DNA of 64,000 bases from Dokdonella_A ginsengisoli (GTDB lineage: Bacteria; Pseudomonadota; Gammaproteobacteria; Xanthomonadales; Rhodanobacteraceae), in contig NZ_JBHSHD010000008.1 of the NCBI RefSeq assembly GCF_042652785.1, positions 186,001 through 250,000 on the forward strand. The letters are read 5' to 3'. This document shows positions 18,065 through 27,742 of this stretch, one piece after another (position 1 is the stretch's first letter; every line of letters starts with the position of its first letter). The notes beneath the pieces were generated by a model. That model was not told the origin of the DNA, made no database searches, and saw only the letters and a list, made by a program, of their open reading frames with translations. A program made the translations under genes and the position numbers.

Positions 18065-18598
18065 TCAGGTGGCGACGATGGCGACGCGATAGTTCCACTG
18101 CTGGTCGCGCAGGGGCACGCTGCAGCTGTCCTCGGCCAGCACCACCAGATGGCGCAGCGCCTGCTCGTAGACGCGGCGCTTGAAGTTGACGACGTGCGCG
18201 GCCGGGTACCAGAAATCGACCCAGCGCCAGAGATCGAACTCCGGCTTTTCGTTCGCGTCGAGGCGGAACGCCGATTCCTCGCCGACCAGCCGCAGCAGGA
18301 ACCAGACCTGCTTCTGGCCGATGCACACCGGCCGCTCGTGCCGGCGCACCAGCCTCGGCGGCAGGCGATAGCGCAGCCAGCCCGGCGTCGCGCCGAGCAC
18401 CTCGACGTGATGCGGCAGCAGGCCGGTTTCCTCTTCCAGCTCGCGGTACATCGCTTCGATCGGCGTCTCGTCGCTGTGCATGCCGCCTTGCGGAAACTGC
18501 CAGCCGTCGCGGCCGACGCGACGCGCCCAGAACACGTGCCCGTGCTCGTTGAGCAGGATGATGCCTACGTTGGGTCGATAGCCATCGGGATCGATCAC
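18065..18598 (-). CDS. rppH: RNA pyrophosphohydrolase RppH
   Basis: Removes pyrophosphate from 5' triphosphate RNA and so starts mRNA decay. The 177-residue protein has the Nudix box G-G-M-x-S-D-E-x10-R-E-L-x-E-E-x-G-L, the N-terminal I-D-x-D-G-Y-R-P-N-V-G signature and the W-x-F-P-Q-G-G stretch typical of RppH. It starts at a GTG (18596-18598) preceded by G-G-A-G-G-A, 7-8 nt upstream; no ATG is near. The frame is open far upstream, which is only a GC-rich artefact. Confidence 0.93.
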   Translation of the reverse strand: MIDPDGYRPNVGIILLNEHGHVFWARRVGRDGWQFPQGGMHSDETPIEAMYRELEEETGLLPHHVEVLGATPGWLRYRLPPRLVRRHERPVCIGQKQVWFLLRLVGEESAFRLDANEKPEFDLWRWVDFWYPAAHVVNFKRRVYEQALRHLVVLAEDSCSVPLRDQQWNYRVAIVAT

Positions 18599-18912
18599 GG
18601 CGAAATTCCTCCGTCGGGCGGTTCGCGGAACGCTGCGGTACGCGGATCTGCCGTCGCGTCGCGCGCGTCGATGCTCGACGCGGGAAACGCGGCGCAGCCC
18701 TGCCGCGTCCGTTTCCTGCAGGCCGCGGCACGATGCCCGGCCTTGCGAACCACTCGATAACCGCCCCGATTCTTCCATAGCGTTCGCCGGCGCGGCAAGG
18801 CGAAGCGCGCCGGCGGATCGTTTCGATTTGAAAAGCCCGATGAATGGGCGATGACGGCGCGCGTCCGTCCGCGCCGGCGCGGGCGCGCGGATGCGCGCCG
18901 CACCGCACGCCT
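18599..18912. other. Intergenic region with a 10-bp inverted repeat
   Basis: A 314-bp spacer between the TonB-dependent receptor stop and rppH. It holds an exact inverted repeat CGCCGGCGCG / CGCGCCGGCG at 18785-18815 with an 11-nt loop, placed where the receptor transcript would end; no T tract follows, so terminator function is uncertain. No coding frame is supported. Confidence 0.4.
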
Positions 18913-21657
18913 TCATCCGCGCTTGCCGCCACCGAAGTGGTAGTCGAACTGCAGCCACCACTGGCGTCCGTAGATGTCGTACCAGGCGCTGCTGTAGTTC
19001 GGCCAGCCCGCGCTCTTGTCCACCGGCAGCGAATTGCGCAGGTTGTTGACGATCAGCGACAGGTGCGCGCGTTCGTTGAAGTCGTAGCCGACGCTGCCGT
19101 TGACCAGCGTGTACGGCTTGCGCCGCGCCTCGCCGTCGTTGCGCGGCACGCCGCCGTAGCGCGTGCCGTTCAGCGTCGCGCTCCAGTCGCCCAGGCTCCA
19201 GCTCAGGGCCGCATTGACCTTCTTGCGCCAGTCCTGCTGGTAGGTCACGTCGTTGACGTAGTCGCGCGTCGGATCGCCGACGAACTGCTGGTAGTCGTGG
19301 CTGAGCACGCGCGTGAAGCCGGCGTGCAGCAGGAACTTGCCGTAGCGGTCGGTCGTCCAGCGGTAGTTGCCGCCGAGGTCGATGCCGGAGGTGCGCTCGG
19401 TCGCCGCGTTGATCGGGTTGAGCAGCAGGTTGGTCACCTGGTTCGGATTGACCGGCGCGTCGGGCGAATTGCGCACCACGCGCGCGAGCGCGTCGCGGCA
19501 CAGCTGCGAATCGATGTCCACCGGGGTGCCGGCCTCGGTGTGGCCGACGCGGCAGTCCGCCTCGGTGCGCAGGATGATCTCCGAGTCGAGATTGGTCACC
19601 GCATCCTTGATGCGGATGCGGTAGTAGTCGGCGGTCAGGTCCAGTCCGTCCAGCGGCGACCACACCAGGCCGTAGGTGAACGACTTGCCGTTCTCCGGCT
19701 TCAGGCCGAGGTTGCCGGAGCTGCGGAAGTTCATGTTGTACTGCACGTCGCAGCTGTTGTAGCTGTGGCCGTCGAGCGCGCACTGGTAGAAGTCGGTGTT
19801 GCCCGGCTCGTAGCCGACCGTTCCCTTGGCGAACAGATAGTTCATGTCCGGCGCGCGGAACGAGGTCGAGTAGGTGCCGCGCAGCAGCAGCGTCTCGAAC
19901 GGGCGGTACTCGAAACCGAGGTTGTAGGTGCTCTTGCCGATGCTCTGGCCTGAGTACTTGTAGCGGTCGTAGCGCGCCGCGGCGATGCCGGTGAGCTGCG
20001 CGAAGATCGGCACGTTCAGTTCGATGCCGGCCGCGTAGCGGTTGCGCGTGCCGCTGTCGTCGTGGGCCTCGGCGACGTTCCAGATCTCGCCGGCGTTGAT
20101 GCGCGGATCGGGCCGGTTGCTGAAGCCCTGGCGCCCGGCCTCGACCACCCCGGCGACGCCGAGCGGGCCGGCCGGCAGCTGCAGCAGCTCGCCGTTGACG
20201 CTGAAGCTGAGGTCCTCGGTCCAGGCCTTGTCGCGTTCGAGCGTGTGCGTGCTGAGGCTGCGGAACAGGCGCGCGTCGAGCGGCGTGGTCAGGCGCGAGG
20301 GATCGGCGTCGTAGGACGGAAACGTGTCGCCTTCGTAGTCGTGCGTGCCGGTCTGCGGGCCGAGGAAGTAGTCGTCGACGCCGCGCAGGAAGCGGAACAC
20401 GCCCTGGTCGCTCTTGTAATCGGAGCGGTTCGCCGCGGCGACGTACTTCCAGCCCGAGTCGCCGAACGAGCCGCGCGCGCCGAAGGTCACGTTGAACTGG
20501 CGCTGCAGGAAGGTGCGCGCGCCGGCCATGCGGCTGCCGGTTTCCTCCGGCGCGAGCAGGCGGGTCCAGCTTTCCAGCCGCCCGGTCGCGTCGTTCCAGA
20601 ACGCCGTCGGCGAGGTCCAGTTCGGATTGCGCACCACGGTGGCGATGTCCGACCAGCCGGCCATGAAGTCGCCGAACAGCTCGGTGTTCTCGTTCAGCGC
20701 GTAGGTCAGGCTGGCGTAGCCGGTGGCGAGCTTCTTCTTGGTCTGCACCGTGCGATCGCTGTAGTAGTGGTCGCTGCTGCAGTAGCTGCCGCCGTAGCCG
20801 GGGCGTTCGAACGCGCGCAGGCTGCCGTCCAGCAGCGGTCCGGGCGCGGCGCAATCCAGCGGGTAGTAGTTGCGCGAGGCCGGATCGCGGATGCCGATGA
20901 CCTGCGGCGGCGGCAGGCCGCTGTCGTCGTAGCGCGTGTAGGAATTGCTCAGGCCGCGGTCGCCGTACCAGATCGGCTCGCGGTTGGTCAGCTCCAGGCC
21001 GAACACGCCGCTCAGATCACCCCAGCTGCCGCCGCCGATCAGCTGCACGCGCTGGTTGTCGCCGCCGCCGCGCTGCGTGCCGCCGACCTTGAGGCTGAGG
21101 TCCAGGCCCTCGTGATGCTGCTTGAGGATGATGTTGACGACGCCGGCGATCGCGTCCGAGCCGTAGATCGCCGAAGCGCTGCCGCTGAGGATCTCGATGC
21201 GGTCGATCATCACGCTCGGCACGTTGGCGAAGTCGACCGCATTGACCGAGCCGTTGTAGGCGACCGGGTAGTCGGCAACGCGATGGCCGTTGACCAGCAC
21301 CAGCGTGTAGTTCGGTCCGAGGCCGCGCAGGCTGATCACGTTGGCCGCCGGCGTGAAGGTGCTGCCGTAGTCCTCGCCCTGCACCAGGCCGGTGTTCTGG
21401 GTGAGCTGGGTCAGCACGTCGAACACGCTGCGATAGCCGCCCTTGTCGATGTCGTCGCCCTTGATGACGATCACCGGCGCCGGACCCTCGACCTGCGCGC
21501 GCGGAATGCGCGAGCCGGTGACGGTGACCGCCTCCAGCTGCTGCGAAGGCGCGGCCGTCTCGCCGGCGTCCTCCTGCGCAATCGCGCGCAGCGGCAGGCT
21601 CAGGAACAGGGAGATCGCGACCGGCAGGCTGCGGCGGAGGAGCGGGCGTACGCGCAT
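18913..21657 (-). CDS. TonB-dependent outer-membrane receptor
   Basis: A 914-residue outer-membrane receptor. After a signal peptide ending near A-I-A-Q comes a TonB-box-like E-A-V-T-V-T-G-S-R, a plug domain (about residues 55-170, with the N-G-H-R-V and G-S-A-S-A-I-Y-G-S-D-A-I-A-G-V-V-N blocks) and a 22-strand barrel ending in aromatic strands. The N-terminal pattern V-T-G-S-R-I matches receptors of Lysobacterales that take up carbohydrates, peptides or siderophores; the substrate cannot be told. The start at 21657 is chosen because it begins the signal peptide. Confidence 0.9.
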   Translation of the reverse strand: MRVRPLLRRSLPVAISLFLSLPLRAIAQEDAGETAAPSQQLEAVTVTGSRIPRAQVEGPAPVIVIKGDDIDKGGYRSVFDVLTQLTQNTGLVQGEDYGSTFTPAANVISLRGLGPNYTLVLVNGHRVADYPVAYNGSVNAVDFANVPSVMIDRIEILSGSASAIYGSDAIAGVVNIILKQHHEGLDLSLKVGGTQRGGGDNQRVQLIGGGSWGDLSGVFGLELTNREPIWYGDRGLSNSYTRYDDSGLPPPQVIGIRDPASRNYYPLDCAAPGPLLDGSLRAFERPGYGGSYCSSDHYYSDRTVQTKKKLATGYASLTYALNENTELFGDFMAGWSDIATVVRNPNWTSPTAFWNDATGRLESWTRLLAPEETGSRMAGARTFLQRQFNVTFGARGSFGDSGWKYVAAANRSDYKSDQGVFRFLRGVDDYFLGPQTGTHDYEGDTFPSYDADPSRLTTPLDARLFRSLSTHTLERDKAWTEDLSFSVNGELLQLPAGPLGVAGVVEAGRQGFSNRPDPRINAGEIWNVAEAHDDSGTRNRYAAGIELNVPIFAQLTGIAAARYDRYKYSGQSIGKSTYNLGFEYRPFETLLLRGTYSTSFRAPDMNYLFAKGTVGYEPGNTDFYQCALDGHSYNSCDVQYNMNFRSSGNLGLKPENGKSFTYGLVWSPLDGLDLTADYYRIRIKDAVTNLDSEIILRTEADCRVGHTEAGTPVDIDSQLCRDALARVVRNSPDAPVNPNQVTNLLLNPINAATERTSGIDLGGNYRWTTDRYGKFLLHAGFTRVLSHDYQQFVGDPTRDYVNDVTYQQDWRKKVNAALSWSLGDWSATLNGTRYGGVPRNDGEARRKPYTLVNGSVGYDFNERAHLSLIVNNLRNSLPVDKSAGWPNYSSAWYDIYGRQWWLQFDYHFGGGKRG

Positions 21658-21899
21658 GGTGTGGACTCGACAGGGAAAGGAATTGCGGGCTTCGCGCGTT
21701 CGACACACACGCGCGAGCGAAACGATCGCCAGCCTAGCGACCGCCCCCCGTTCGCGCGCCCAACAATGCGGAATATCGTGATGACGCGACGCAACATTCA
21801 GCGAACGGCATCGCAATCGGGAAAACCGCCGCTGGACGTTTAACGCCGTCCACACCAGCCGCACGCCATGCTCGGGCGCCCTTCACGCCGGTTCCCGCG

Positions 21900-23024
21900 A
21901 TGTCCGACGACGCCTACACCTTCGGTCTCGAGGAGGAGTTCTTCTTCGTCAATCCGGTGACGCGCAACGCCGCCACGCGCGTGTCCAAGCGGCTGCTCAA
22001 GCTCTGCCGCCAGCGCTTCGGCGAGGTCATCGCGCACGAACTGCTGCAGTCGCAGATCGAGATCAGCTCGCCGGTGTTCGGCCATCACGACGAGGCGCGC
22101 GAGGAAATGCGCCGCCTGCGCCGCGGCATCGCCGAAGTCGCCGCCGCCGCCGGCCTGCGCATCGTCGCCGCCGGCACGCATCCGCTCAGCGCCTGGCAGC
22201 AGCAGGCGCACACCGAGAAGTCGCGCTACGCGCGCATCGTCGACGACTTCCAGATCCTCGGCCGGCGCAACCTGTTCTGCGGCCTGCACGTGCACGTCGC
22301 GCCGCCGCCCGGCGTCGACCGCGTCGCGCTGATGAACCGGCTGATGCCGTGGCTGCCGCTGCTGCTCGCGCTGTCGACCTCCTCGCCGTTCTGGAGCCGG
22401 CGCCGCACCGGCCTGCTCAGCTACCGCCAGACGGCCTACGACGAATGGCCGCGCTCGGGCATTCCGGACTTCTTCGCCGACGAGGCCGAATACGGCGCGT
22501 TCCGCGACCTGCTGGTGCGCGCCGGCGCGATGCGCGACGGCAGTTATCTGTGGTGGGCGATCCGCCCGGCGCAGGACCATCCCACGCTGGAACTGCGCAT
22601 CGCCGACTGCTGCACGCACCTGGACGATGCCCTCGCGCTGGCCGCGCTGTTCCGCTGCCTGGTGCGCGCGCACGTGCGCCGGCCCGAACTCGGCGCCGCG
22701 CGCAGCGCGCTGACGCGGCGGCTGATCGACGAGAACCGCTGGCGCGCCAAGCGCTTCGGCCTCGACGCGCAGTTCATCGACGAAGGCGACGGCGCCACGC
22801 GCAGCTGCGCGCAGTGGCTGGACGCCGCGCTCGAGCTGGTCGCCGAGGACGCGCGCCGGCTCGACTGCGAATCCGCGCTGCGGCACCTGGGCACGATCTT
22901 CGCGCGCGGCACCAGCGCGCACGAACAGCTGGCGATCTACCACACGCAGCGCGAGGCCGGCGCCGGCAGCGTCGACGCGCTGCGCGGCGTGGTCGACTGG
23001 CTGATCCAGACGAGCGTGGCGTAG
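21900..23024 (+). CDS. YbdK-type carboxylate-amine ligase (GCS2 family)
   Basis: A 374-residue ATP-dependent ligase of the glutamate-cysteine ligase 2 family (YbdK). The N-terminal F-G-L-E-E-E-F-F and the central G-L-H-V-H-V blocks mark the active site, and the S-Y-L-W-W-A-I-R-P stretch is typical. YbdK has weak gamma-glutamylcysteine-forming activity in vitro, but the natural substrate is not established. The gene is divergent from the TonB-dependent receptor across 242 bp and is followed by an intergenic CTCTCCC-type repeat. Confidence 0.88.
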   Translation: MSDDAYTFGLEEEFFFVNPVTRNAATRVSKRLLKLCRQRFGEVIAHELLQSQIEISSPVFGHHDEAREEMRRLRRGIAEVAAAAGLRIVAAGTHPLSAWQQQAHTEKSRYARIVDDFQILGRRNLFCGLHVHVAPPPGVDRVALMNRLMPWLPLLLALSTSSPFWSRRRTGLLSYRQTAYDEWPRSGIPDFFADEAEYGAFRDLLVRAGAMRDGSYLWWAIRPAQDHPTLELRIADCCTHLDDALALAALFRCLVRAHVRRPELGAARSALTRRLIDENRWRAKRFGLDAQFIDEGDGATRSCAQWLDAALELVAEDARRLDCESALRHLGTIFARGTSAHEQLAIYHTQREAGAGSVDALRGVVDWLIQTSVA

Positions 23025-23030
23025 CGCTTC

Positions 23031-23080
23031 TCACCTCTCCCGCTGGCGGGAGAGGTCGCGCCGCAGGCGCGGGTGAGGGA
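23031..23080 (+). repeat. CTCTCCC-type palindromic intergenic repeat, copy 1
   Basis: The element has the form T-C-A-C-C-T-C-T-C-C-C-G-C, a short turn, then the inverse arm, then a GCGCC-rich hairpin and G-G-G-T-G-A-G-G-G. The same architecture recurs at 45928-46049 in both orientations. Such short intergenic repeats are common in Lysobacterales; the first hairpin could also end the ybdK transcript. Confidence 0.65.
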
Positions 23081-23234
23081 AATCAGGGTGTCGCGCTCCA
23101 TCTGCCGTCATCCGCCACCGGCGTCCTCCGGCCGCCGGTGGGTGGCCGTCCATCCCGCACCGGGAGAAGGAGAAGTCGCGAGCGCCCTACCCTACTCGCA
23201 CACGCAAGCTGAATTCGCTCGAAGGCAGCGCCCT

Positions 23235-23999
23235 TTACGCACCGGCCGGCGCCCCCTTGCGCCCGCCGCGCTTGCGATTGCGCACGTAGGTCGAGGTCGA
23301 CGCACCATCCGCGCTCTTGCGCTTCTCGACCTCGAACAGTTCGGTCGCCGCGATCAGCTCGCCGAGCTTGCGGAAGCCGTAGTTGCGCGCGTCGAATTCG
23401 GGCGCCTGCTTCGCGATCGTGTTGCCGACGCTGCCCAGCTGCGACCAGCCGGCGTCGTCGGAGGAAGCTTCCACCGCCTGGCGCAGCAGCGCCACCAGCC
23501 GCCCGTCCTGCTTGAGCTGCGCGCTGGTGCGCGGTCCGGCGGCCTCGTCCTCGTCTTCCTTGTCGACCAGGATCTCGGTGTAGATGAACTTGTCGCAGGC
23601 GGACACGAACGGCGCCGGCGTCTTGCGCTCGCCGAAGCCGTAGACCACCAGCCCGGCCTCGCGCAGGCGCGCGGCCAACCGCGTGAAGTCGCTGTCGCTG
23701 GAGACGATGCAGAAGCCGCCGAGCTTGCCGCCGTAGAGCAGGTCCATCGCGTCGATGATCAGCGCCGAGTCGGTGGCGTTCTTGCCGGTGGTGTAGCGGA
23801 ACTGCTGGATCGGCTGGATCGCGTGCTTGAGCAGCGCCTCCTTCCAGCCCTTCAGCTGCGGCCCGGTCCAGTCGCCGTAGATGCGCTTGACTGTCGCCGT
23901 GCCGTACTTGGCGATCTCCGCGAGCAGCCCTTCGACCACCGCCGGCTGCGCGTTGTCGGCGTCGATCAACACGGCGAGTTTCGGCGAGATCGTGGCCAT
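23235..23999 (-). CDS. NYN-domain putative RNase with LOTUS (OST-HTH) domain
   Basis: A 254-residue protein of the LabA/NYN family. Residues about 5-150 form the PIN-like NYN domain with the metal-binding aspartates in L-I-D-A-D-N, the T-D-S-A-L-I-I-D-A-M-D segment and S-S-D-S-D-F. Residues about 175-240 look like a LOTUS/OST-HTH RNA-binding module, followed by a Lys/Arg-rich tail. The family is thought to cleave or bind RNA; targets are unknown. The start at 23999 has G-G-A-G about 9 nt upstream; it stands alone between convergent ybdK and a divergent serine-hydrolase gene. Confidence 0.85.
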   Translation of the reverse strand: MATISPKLAVLIDADNAQPAVVEGLLAEIAKYGTATVKRIYGDWTGPQLKGWKEALLKHAIQPIQQFRYTTGKNATDSALIIDAMDLLYGGKLGGFCIVSSDSDFTRLAARLREAGLVVYGFGERKTPAPFVSACDKFIYTEILVDKEDEDEAAGPRTSAQLKQDGRLVALLRQAVEASSDDAGWSQLGSVGNTIAKQAPEFDARNYGFRKLGELIAATELFEVEKRKSADGASTSTYVRNRKRGGRKGAPAGA

Positions 24000-24134
24000 G
24001 ACGGCGCTCCGCGGGAGGAACGCGCAGCGTACTCCGTCGCCCGCCGCGCGCAAAAGCACCTCGTCACGCCGCCTTGATGTACCGTCACGACGCACAGGCG
24101 ATAATGGCCGGGTGACGCGATCAGGGAGATGCGG

Positions 24135-25280
24135 ATGGGGATGAAACGTCGGATCGGATGGATGCTGGGCGCGCTGGCCGCCGCGTGCATGCCGGCCGCC
24201 GCGGCGACGATCGACACGGTCGTGCGCAAGGCGCACGAAGCCGGCCAGTTCGACGGCGTCGTGCTGGTCGGCCGCGACGACGCCGTCGTGTACCGGCGCG
24301 CGATCGGCCTGGCCGACCGCATCGCGCAGCAGCCGCACACGCCCGGCGAGAGCTGGCGCTGGCTGTCGATCAGCGAGCAGCTGGCCGCGGTGCTCGTGCT
24401 GCAGGACGTGGAGCGCGGCAGCCTGAGCCTGGACGGCACCCTGGCGCAGTACCTGCCCGGCTTCGGCAACGCGGCGATCGGCCGCATCACGCTGCGCCAG
24501 CTGCTGCAGCACACCTCCGGGCTGGCCAACCCGGACGAGGCCGCCGTCGACGAGCGCGGCGTGCCCGCCTTCTATCGCGCCAACGGCGAGACGGCCAACG
24601 CGAAGGCGATGCTGGCGCCGTGCGCGGGTGCGCCGAAGGCGGCCCCGGGCGCGCGCTACGAAGCCAACACCTGCGACTACCTCGTGCTCGCCGCCGTGCT
24701 CGAGCGCGTCAACGAAACGCGCTACCCACAGCTGCTCGCCAAGCGCATCGCCAAGCCGCTGGGCATGTCCTCGCTGAGCCTGCTGCCGCCCAACGGCTCG
24801 CCCACGCGCAGCGGCGTGATCGGCCACAGCAGCGAAGGTTCGCGCGAGGCCCCCTACGACGCCGGCCGCTACGGCGCCGCCGGCGCGCTGCACGGCACCC
24901 TCGACGACCTGTGGCGCTTCGACCGCGCGCTGATGGACTACGTGCTCGTCTCCAAACCGGCGGCAGCGACGATGTGGACCGGCAACCCGCGCCTGGGCAA
25001 CGCCGCGCTCGGCGCCTGGGCGTACGCGGCGCAGCCGCGGCACTGCACCGCACCGGTCGGCGTGGTCGAGCGGCGCAGCGAGATCGGCGGCATCCGCGCG
25101 GTGAACCTGCTGGTGCCCGAACGCAACACGGCGCTGATCGCGTTCTCCAACACGGCGCGCACCGACTGGGGCCAGATCTCGCAGGGCAGCGGCCTGCTGC
25201 ACGACCTGCTCGACGCCGCGCTGTGCACGTCCGACCTCGAGCCGCCCGCGGCCGCGCCGAAGGGCAAGCGCAAGCGCTGA
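24135..25280 (+). CDS. Serine-hydrolase (class C beta-lactamase-like) homologue lacking the catalytic Lys
   Basis: A 381-residue exported member of the beta-lactamase/DD-peptidase-like serine hydrolase family, with a signal peptide and the family body L-R-Q-L-L-Q-H-T-S-G-L. However the S-x-x-K motif reads S-I-S-E (Lys to Glu, codon GAG), the Y-x-N position is shifted to Y-E-A-N, and the H-x-G position reads E-I-G-G. It may therefore be a pseudoenzyme or use another mechanism. The second of three close ATGs (24135) is chosen because A-G-G-G-A-G at 24123-24128 then sits 6 nt upstream; 24129 and 24141 are alternatives. It ends in a basic K-G-K-R-K-R tail. Confidence 0.8.
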   Translation: MGMKRRIGWMLGALAAACMPAAAATIDTVVRKAHEAGQFDGVVLVGRDDAVVYRRAIGLADRIAQQPHTPGESWRWLSISEQLAAVLVLQDVERGSLSLDGTLAQYLPGFGNAAIGRITLRQLLQHTSGLANPDEAAVDERGVPAFYRANGETANAKAMLAPCAGAPKAAPGARYEANTCDYLVLAAVLERVNETRYPQLLAKRIAKPLGMSSLSLLPPNGSPTRSGVIGHSSEGSREAPYDAGRYGAAGALHGTLDDLWRFDRALMDYVLVSKPAAATMWTGNPRLGNAALGAWAYAAQPRHCTAPVGVVERRSEIGGIRAVNLLVPERNTALIAFSNTARTDWGQISQGSGLLHDLLDAALCTSDLEPPAAAPKGKRKR

Positions 25281-25363
25281 CGACCGCATCGCGGTGCCGC
25301 GCTGCGCCGCACGGCGGCGGCGACCGGCTTCCGCACCGCCGCGCGCGCCGCTAACCTGACCCG

Positions 25364-27721
25364 ATGGCCCGGCTCGTGTTCCGTTTCGGCGATTGCAGTC
25401 TCGACGTCGCCGCGCGCGAGCTGCGTCGCGACGGCGTGCGCGTCGACCTGCCGCCGCTCGTGTTCGACTGCATCGCCTACCTGCTCGCCCATCGCGACCG
25501 CGCGGTCGGCCGCGACGAGCTGGTCGCCGCGGTCTGGGGCAAGGCCGCGATCAGCGACACGATGCTCGGCAAGGCGATCCTAGCGGCGCGGCGCGCGGTC
25601 GGCGACAGCGCCGAGAAGCAGGCGCTGCTGCGCACCGTGCCGCGATTCGGCTACCACTGGGTCGGCGCGGTGCAGGAACAGGACCTCGCCGACGCGATTC
25701 CGGAACCGGCACAGCCACCACCGGTGCCGGCGCGCGCACCGGCGGCGCCAAGCCGTCTCCGCCCGGCACTGGCGGCGACGGCCGTGCTGCTGGCCGCCGC
25801 CGCACTGGGCGCGGCCTGGCTCCTGCGTTCGCCGCCGCCGTCCGCACCGGCCGAGACAATGGCGCCCGCCGACGCGACACCGAGCGACCTGCTCGCCGTG
25901 CTGCCGACCGAGGTGTTCGCCGATCCCGCCGACGACTGGCTGCGCCTGGGCCTGATGGACCTGCTCGCCACGCGCCTGCGCACGGCCGGCGTCGCGGTGG
26001 TGCCGAGCGATGCGGTCGTGCGCGCCGCCGGTGCGGAGCGGTCGAGCGAGCGCGTAGCGGCGGCCGTGCGCGGCGCGATCGACGTCGGCGGCTGGATCGT
26101 GCCGGCGGTGCGCAAGTCCGGCGCCGAGTGGATCGTGCACGCCGAGCTGGTGCGCGGCGGCCGCCGCGGCAGCGTGCAGGCGCAGGCGGCCAGCCCGGTC
26201 GCCGCCGCCGACGCGGTCGCGCAACGCCTGCTGGCCCTGCTCGGCCGCGCCGCCGCCGACGAGCGCGCCGATGCGGACCTCGGCGTCACCGAGCTGCTGC
26301 AACGCACCGACGCCGCGCGGTTGGCCGAGAACCTGGATCTGGCCCGCGCGGTGATCGCCAACGCGCCGGAGGCTCTGCGCGCGCTGCCGGAGGTGCGCGA
26401 ACGCGCGATCCGCATCGACCTGCGCGCGGGCGAGTTCGAGCGCGCGCGCAGCGCGATCGTGGCCCTGCTGCAGGACGTGCCGGCCGAGGTCGACCCGGTC
26501 ATGCACGCGCGCCTGCAGGAGAACCTGTGCGTGGCGGAAATGCGCCAGGGCCGGCCGCAACCCGCGATGGCCGCCTGCGATCGCTCGATCGAGCTGCTGG
26601 AGACGCGCAACGAACCGCTTCCGCTCGGCCGCGCCTACAACAACCGCGGCATCCTGCATGCGCGCCGCAACGAGCTGGACGCCGCGCTGGCGGACTTCGC
26701 GCGCTCGCGCGTGGCGCTGAACCTCGCCGACGACCCGCTGCTGCTGGCGCAGCTGGACGGCAACGAGAGCACGGTGGAAATGGCGCGCGGGCGGCCGGCC
26801 GAGGCGCTGCCGACGCTGCAGCGCGCCGGGCGCACCTTCCAGCGCTTCGGCATGATCAACGAGTTCGTCACCGCGCTGGTCAACCAGATCCACGCGCACC
26901 TGATGCTGCTGCAGCCGCTCGAGGCGCTGCAGGCCAGCGACGCCGGCTGGAGCGAGCGCACGCGCCTCACCGACCCGGAAGTGCGCAGCACCTTCGAGCG
27001 CGATCGCGCCGAGGTGCTGGCCGCGAACGGCCGCCTGAACGAGGCGCGCCTGGTGCTCGACGGCCTCGCCCACGCCGCCGGTCCGGATCCGGCGCGCCTG
27101 GCGCCGATCCGCGCGGCGCAGGCCGAGCTGGACCGCACCGGCGGCCAGCCGGCTGCGGCCGCCCTGCTCGCGCGGCAGGCGCTGGCCGGGCTGAATTCGC
27201 CGGAGGAGGCGCACGAACGCGCGCGCGCCTGGCTGCTGCTGGTGCGCGCGCTGCGCGAGTCGGGCGACGCCGCCGCGGCGGCGGACGAGGCCGCGCGCTT
27301 TGCCGCCTGGGTCAAACCCGATTACCCGCCGCGCGCCCGCCTGTTCGCCGCCCTGGCCGGGGCCGAGACGGCCGCCGCCGCGCAGCGCGACGAGGCCGCC
27401 GTCGCCGCCTACGAGGCGGCCGCGGTCATCGCCGAGACGACCAGCGCCGACGGCATCGCCGAGGTGGCGGCGTCCTACTCCGGCTACCTGATCGCCGGCG
27501 GCCAGCTGGCGCGCGCGGCCGTGGTCGCCGGCCCGCTGGCACGCCACGCCGAGCGCGATTACGAATCGGCGGTGGTCGGCGTGCGCCTGTACCAGGCGCT
27601 CGGCCAGCCGGCGGCCTGGCAGAAGGCGCTGGCGCAGGCACGCCGCCTGGCCGGCGAACGGCCGCTGCCGGCCGGCCTGGAGGTGCCGCCGGCGCCCGCG
27701 CCGGTGGCGCGCAACGGCTGA
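25364..27721 (+). CDS. Winged-helix/TPR membrane transcription regulator, copy 2
   Basis: A 785-residue paralogue of the protein at 8312 with the same plan: OmpR-type winged helix (about residues 5-102, with V-G-R-D-E-L-V-A-A-V-W-G-K and F-G-Y-H-W-V), Pro-rich linker, one membrane helix (about 130-150) and a long TPR-like helical region (about 300-770). It lies just before the beta-helix protein gene at 27856, whose upstream region has phased repeats, so that gene is a likely target. The signal it senses is unknown. Confidence 0.85.
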   Translation: MARLVFRFGDCSLDVAARELRRDGVRVDLPPLVFDCIAYLLAHRDRAVGRDELVAAVWGKAAISDTMLGKAILAARRAVGDSAEKQALLRTVPRFGYHWVGAVQEQDLADAIPEPAQPPPVPARAPAAPSRLRPALAATAVLLAAAALGAAWLLRSPPPSAPAETMAPADATPSDLLAVLPTEVFADPADDWLRLGLMDLLATRLRTAGVAVVPSDAVVRAAGAERSSERVAAAVRGAIDVGGWIVPAVRKSGAEWIVHAELVRGGRRGSVQAQAASPVAAADAVAQRLLALLGRAAADERADADLGVTELLQRTDAARLAENLDLARAVIANAPEALRALPEVRERAIRIDLRAGEFERARSAIVALLQDVPAEVDPVMHARLQENLCVAEMRQGRPQPAMAACDRSIELLETRNEPLPLGRAYNNRGILHARRNELDAALADFARSRVALNLADDPLLLAQLDGNESTVEMARGRPAEALPTLQRAGRTFQRFGMINEFVTALVNQIHAHLMLLQPLEALQASDAGWSERTRLTDPEVRSTFERDRAEVLAANGRLNEARLVLDGLAHAAGPDPARLAPIRAAQAELDRTGGQPAAAALLARQALAGLNSPEEAHERARAWLLLVRALRESGDAAAAADEAARFAAWVKPDYPPRARLFAALAGAETAAAAQRDEAAVAAYEAAAVIAETTSADGIAEVAASYSGYLIAGGQLARAAVVAGPLARHAERDYESAVVGVRLYQALGQPAAWQKALAQARRLAGERPLPAGLEVPPAPAPVARNG

Positions 27722-27742
27722 CCGCCGCGCCGGGAAAGGAAT

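Noticed and set aside
18065..20854. A 929-residue frame ending in RppH
   Set aside because: The upstream part overlaps the TonB-dependent receptor gene out of frame; RppH has its own GTG and ribosome site.
23235..25289. A single 684-residue minus-strand frame joining the NYN protein to upstream sequence
   Set aside because: Only the last 254 residues form the NYN-LOTUS protein; the rest is the mirror of the serine-hydrolase gene.
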